Source: Sphingomonadaceae bacterium (lineage in GTDB: Bacteria; Pseudomonadota; Alphaproteobacteria; Sphingomonadales; Sphingomonadaceae). Taken from it: a stretch of DNA of 8,428 nt. Location: the NCBI GenBank assembly GCA_004282995.1, contig SHLU01000100.1, positions 1-8,428 on the forward strand, written 5' to 3'. How positions within the stretch are numbered: the stretch's first letter is position 1; the number at the start of each line of letters is the position of its first letter. The notes under the pieces were generated by a model that made no database searches, had not been told where the DNA came from, and worked only from the letters and a program-made list of their open reading frames with translations. Of the stretch, positions 5,845-8,428 are shown piece by piece. The translations under genes were made by a program, and so were the position numbers.

Positions 5845-7499
5845 TGGCCAGTGCTATTTCCGCCAACAAGGCAGAGCTGCTCGCGATTGCCAATGCTGTC
5901 GCTACGGAAAAGATGATCGACAAAGAGGTCGTCATCGAAGCGATGGAAGAAGCGATCCAGAAAAGCGCGCGCAACCGCTATGGCGCGGAGAACGACATTC
6001 GCGCCAAGCTCGATCCGCAGACTGGCGACCTTCGCCTGTGGCGCGTGGTCGAAGTGGTCGAGGAGGTCGAGGACTATTTCAAGCAGGTCGACCTGAAGCA
6101 GGCGCAGAAGCTCGAAGACGGCGCCAAGGTCGGCGATTTCATCGTCGATCCGCTGCCGCCCGTCGACCTTGGTCGTATCGATGCGCAAAGCGCCAAGCAG
6201 GTGATTTTCCAGAAGGTCCGTGATGCCGAGCGCGAACGTCAGTTCGAAGAATTCAAGGACCGCGCAGGCGAAGTCATCACCGGGGTGATCAAATCGGTCG
6301 AATTCGGCCATGTGATCGTCAATCTCGGCCGCGCCGAGGGTGTGATCCGCCGCGACCAGCAGATCCCGCGCGAAGCTGCCCGTGTCGGTGAGCGTATCCG
6401 CGCCATCATCACCAAGGTGGAACGCAACAATCGCGGTCAGCAGATTTTCCTCAGCCGCGCACATCCCGATTTCATGCGCAAGCTGTTCGCGCAGGAAGTG
6501 CCTGAAATCTATGACGGCATCATTGAGATCAAGGCCGCTGCCCGCGATCCGGGCAGCCGCGCCAAGATTGGCGTGATCAGCCATGATTCCTCGATCGATC
6601 CGGTCGGCGCATGCGTCGGCATGAAGGGTAGTCGTGTGCAGGCTGTCGTGCAGGAATTGCAGGGCGAGAAGATCGACATCATTCCATGGTCGGAAGACCA
6701 GGCCACCTTCATCGTCAACGCGCTGCAACCGGCCACGGTCAGCCGCGTCGTGATCGACGAGGATGAATCGCGCATCGAAGTGGTGGTGCCTGACGACCAG
6801 CTCAGCCTGGCCATCGGCCGTCGCGGGCAGAACGTCCGCCTCGCCAGCCAGCTGACCGGCAACCAGATCGACATCATGACCGAGGAAGAGGCGAGCGAGA
6901 AGCAGAGCAAGGAGTTCGCCGAACGCTCCAAGATGTTCGAAGAAGAACTCGATGTCGACGAAACGCTCTCGCAGTTGCTCGTGGCCGAAGGCTTCGCCGA
7001 GCTCGAGGAAGTCGCCTATGTCGCGCTGGAAGAACTCGCCAGCATCGAAGGCTTTGACGAAGAACTGGCCGAAGAACTGCAGAGCCGGGCGCAGGAAGCG
7101 CTCGACCGGCAGGCTGCGGCTTATCGCGAAGAACGCCGCGAACTGGGTGTCGAGGACGAACTCGCCGAATTGCCGCATCTTTCCGAACAGATGCTGGTGA
7201 CGCTGGGCAAGGCCGGGATCAAGACTCTCGACGATCTGGCCGATCTTGCCACCGACGAACTGATCCAGAAGAAGCGCGAAGCTCCGCGTCGTCGCAACGC
7301 TGCGGACGGCCCGCCGCTCCGCCGCAACCAGCGCACCGAGGACAAGGCCGGCGTGCTTGGCGAGTATGGGCTGTCCGAAGAGCAGGGCAACGAAATCATC
7401 ATGGCTGCCCGCGCCCACTGGTTCGAAGACGAAGAAAGCGCGGCACCTGCTGCCGGTTCTGACACGCAGGAGGCCGCCAATGCGGACTCCGAACAATGA
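5844..7499 (+). CDS. nusA: Transcription termination/antitermination factor NusA
   Basis: A 551-residue RNA polymerase-binding factor controlling pausing, intrinsic termination and rRNA antitermination. The N-terminal polymerase-binding domain covers about residues 1-130. An S1 domain follows (about 138-203, with GEVITGVIKSVEFGHVIVNLG). KH1 carries VGMKGSR (258-264) and KH2 carries IGRRGQNVRLAS (324-335). Two acidic helical repeats follow: the first at about 370-425 (LLVAEGFAELEEVAYV), the second from about 440. The second is split by a basic, arginine-rich insert (about 476-496) before resuming at GEYGLSEEQGNEIIMAARAHWF. The two repeats match the long proteobacterial NusA form rather than the short Gram-positive form. 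The ATG shares its A with the rimP stop (TGATG), with AGAAGAGAAGG (5822-5832) upstream. The 3' end overlaps the next gene by 20 bases. Confidence 0.97.
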   Translation: MASAISANKAELLAIANAVATEKMIDKEVVIEAMEEAIQKSARNRYGAENDIRAKLDPQTGDLRLWRVVEVVEEVEDYFKQVDLKQAQKLEDGAKVGDFIVDPLPPVDLGRIDAQSAKQVIFQKVRDAERERQFEEFKDRAGEVITGVIKSVEFGHVIVNLGRAEGVIRRDQQIPREAARVGERIRAIITKVERNNRGQQIFLSRAHPDFMRKLFAQEVPEIYDGIIEIKAAARDPGSRAKIGVISHDSSIDPVGACVGMKGSRVQAVVQELQGEKIDIIPWSEDQATFIVNALQPATVSRVVIDEDESRIEVVVPDDQLSLAIGRRGQNVRLASQLTGNQIDIMTEEEASEKQSKEFAERSKMFEEELDVDETLSQLLVAEGFAELEEVAYVALEELASIEGFDEELAEELQSRAQEALDRQAAAYREERRELGVEDELAELPHLSEQMLVTLGKAGIKTLDDLADLATDELIQKKREAPRRRNAADGPPLRRNQRTEDKAGVLGEYGLSEEQGNEIIMAARAHWFEDEESAAPAAGSDTQEAANADSEQ

Positions 7500-8223
7500 G
7501 CGCGTAGGCTCCCTCAACTCTGACGACACCGCGGCCCGGAGCAAATCCGGGCCCGGCGAAGCCTGCCCGGAGCGGCGCTGCATTCTGACCGGGAATCACG
7601 GGGAACGCGGCGCCCTGGTGCGGCTCGCCATTTCACCCGATGGCGACGTGCTGCCAGACGTGTTGGCGCGCGCACCCGGTCGCGGCGCCTGGATCGGCGT
7701 TTCGCGCAGCGAGCTCGAACAGGCCATGGCCAAGGGCAAGCTGCGCGGTGCTTTGGCGCGCGCCTTCAAGGGCGCCAGTCTGACCGTGGCAGTGGATCTG
7801 CCCGAACGGATCGAATCTGCACTGGTTCGTGTCCTGCTCGATAGATTAGGTCTCGAAATGCGGGCCGGATTTCTTATCTTGGGATCGGACCGGATCGGCG
7901 AACAGGCGCGCGGGGGCGTATTGGATCTGTTGATGCATGCTGCTGACGCTAGCGAGGGCGGTACCGCCAAGCTCGACCAGGCCTGGCGCGTGGGACGGGA
8001 TATCGAAGGTTCGGGAGCACGCGGGATCCGCTTGCCACTGGACCGGGCGGCTCTGTCTGTGGCATTGGGCCGCGAGAACGTCGTCCATCTGGGTGTGGCG
8101 GGCCGCAAACCTGCCGAACGGGTCGAACAGGCCTTGCTGCGCTTGCTGCATTATACAGGAACGCCAACTGGCGAACCGGATGACGGTGGCAATGATATGG
8201 CTGCCGCCGCAAAGACGAATTGA
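7480..8223 (+). CDS. YlxR (DUF448) plus L7Ae-like RNA-binding protein
   Basis: A 247-residue predicted RNA-binding protein. The YlxR/DUF448 domain (about 28-95) shows ERRCILTG (31-38), the LVRLAISPDGDV strand region and the hallmark PGRGAW (66-71). YlxR homologues have been linked to RNase P regulation in Gram-positive bacteria. After a linker, a second domain (about 110-207) has the alternating pattern of the L7Ae/L30e ribosomal fold (VLLDRLGLEMRAGFLILG, then VVHLGVAGRK). In Bacillus the equivalents, ylxR and ylxQ, are separate neighbours between nusA and infB, so this is a fused form. The ATG at 7480 follows AGGAGG (7468-7473) at six bases and lies inside the nusA 3' end, so translation should be coupled to nusA. 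Upstream in-frame starts would run deep into nusA and are unlikely. Function in this organism is inferred from family and context. Confidence 0.9.
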   Translation: MRTPNNERVGSLNSDDTAARSKSGPGEACPERRCILTGNHGERGALVRLAISPDGDVLPDVLARAPGRGAWIGVSRSELEQAMAKGKLRGALARAFKGASLTVAVDLPERIESALVRVLLDRLGLEMRAGFLILGSDRIGEQARGGVLDLLMHAADASEGGTAKLDQAWRVGRDIEGSGARGIRLPLDRAALSVALGRENVVHLGVAGRKPAERVEQALLRLLHYTGTPTGEPDDGGNDMAAAAKTN

Positions 8224-8246
8224 TACGAGAGAAAGATACGAGTTTT

Positions 8247-8428
8247 ATGAGCGACGAAAACGACAAGCCCCGGACCCGCAAACCGCTTGGTCTCAAGCGG
8301 AGCGTGGATGCGGGTGAGGTCAAGCAGACCTTCAGCCACGGCCGCACCAACAAGGTGGCGGTCGAGGTGAAGCGCCGCCGCAAGCTCGTGAAACCCGGGG
8401 AAGAGCCGGCACCTGCGCCCGCGCCTGA
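8247..8428 (+). CDS. infB: Translation initiation factor IF-2, N-terminal part (truncated by window end)
   Basis: Sixty codons are present and the frame stays open at the window edge. The closing TGA-like bases are out of frame. The sequence begins MSDENDKPRTRKPLGLKRSV and continues with VKQTFSHGRTNKVAVEVKRRR (split here as VKQTFSHGRTNK and VAVEVKRRR), typical of the basic N-terminus of alphaproteobacterial IF-2. A Pro/Ala-rich low-complexity region is just starting. The GTPase and initiator-tRNA-binding domains would lie to the right. The ribosome binding site is weak (purine-rich GAGAGAAAGA at 8227-8236). The gene starts 23 bases after the ylxR stop in the conserved rimP-nusA-ylxR-infB order, which makes the identification secure despite the short fragment. 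Confidence 0.93.
   Translation, partial: MSDENDKPRTRKPLGLKRSVDAGEVKQTFSHGRTNKVAVEVKRRRKLVKPGEEPAPAPAP

Noticed and set aside
5520..7583. 687-codon minus-strand open frame opposite nusA and rimP
   Set aside because: It is a shadow of well-conserved nusA and rimP codons. There is no plausible start context or family match.

Overview
This 8.4 kb window looks like chromosomal DNA from an alphaproteobacterium. Sphingomonadales, and perhaps an Erythrobacter-like genus, is the best guess. The reasons are the moderately high G+C, the style of the NusA and IF2 N-terminal sequences, a combined YlxR plus L7Ae-like protein between nusA and infB, and the gene order rimP-nusA-ylxR-infB. The genus is an inference from sequence style, not a measurement.

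Layout. Positions 1-136 (minus strand) hold the start of an exported or membrane-anchored small protein. It lies behind a consensus-perfect sigma-54 promoter (200-214). Divergent from it is pspF (315-1349), a sigma-54 activator without a receiver domain. Nine bases further on is an SRAP/YedK-type abasic-site DNA-protein crosslink protein (1359-1970). Next come an AMIN-like plus secretin outer-membrane channel protein (2115-3689), a 272-base AT-richer gap with three inverted repeats, and a secreted subtilisin-family (S8) protease (3962-5095) closed by a strong intrinsic terminator (5117-5146). The right third is the conserved transcription/translation operon rimP (5278-5844), nusA (5844-7499), ylxR/L7Ae-like (7480-8223) and the start of infB (8247 to the window edge).

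The main observation is regulatory. Sites with the sigma-54 layout (GG, ten bases, GC) lie upstream of three different transcription units around pspF: 11/11 consensus core bases before the divergent psp-side gene, 9/11 before the protease, and 8/11 before the secretin. The protease site differs from the psp site at only two of 15 bases. Each would start transcription a short distance upstream of a sensible ribosome binding site. In enterobacteria the Psp response is provoked by mislocalised secretins, so a secretin gene beside pspF and possibly under PspF/RpoN control is notable. The working hypothesis is a local PspF regulon joining envelope stress control, an orphan secretin and a secreted protease. 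It rests on sequence patterns only. The likely pspF promoter ends exactly at the pspF ATG, which suggests a leaderless mRNA, and it overlaps a TTGG-N9-CCAA palindrome placed where a PspF enhancer site would be expected. That arrangement would give autorepression.
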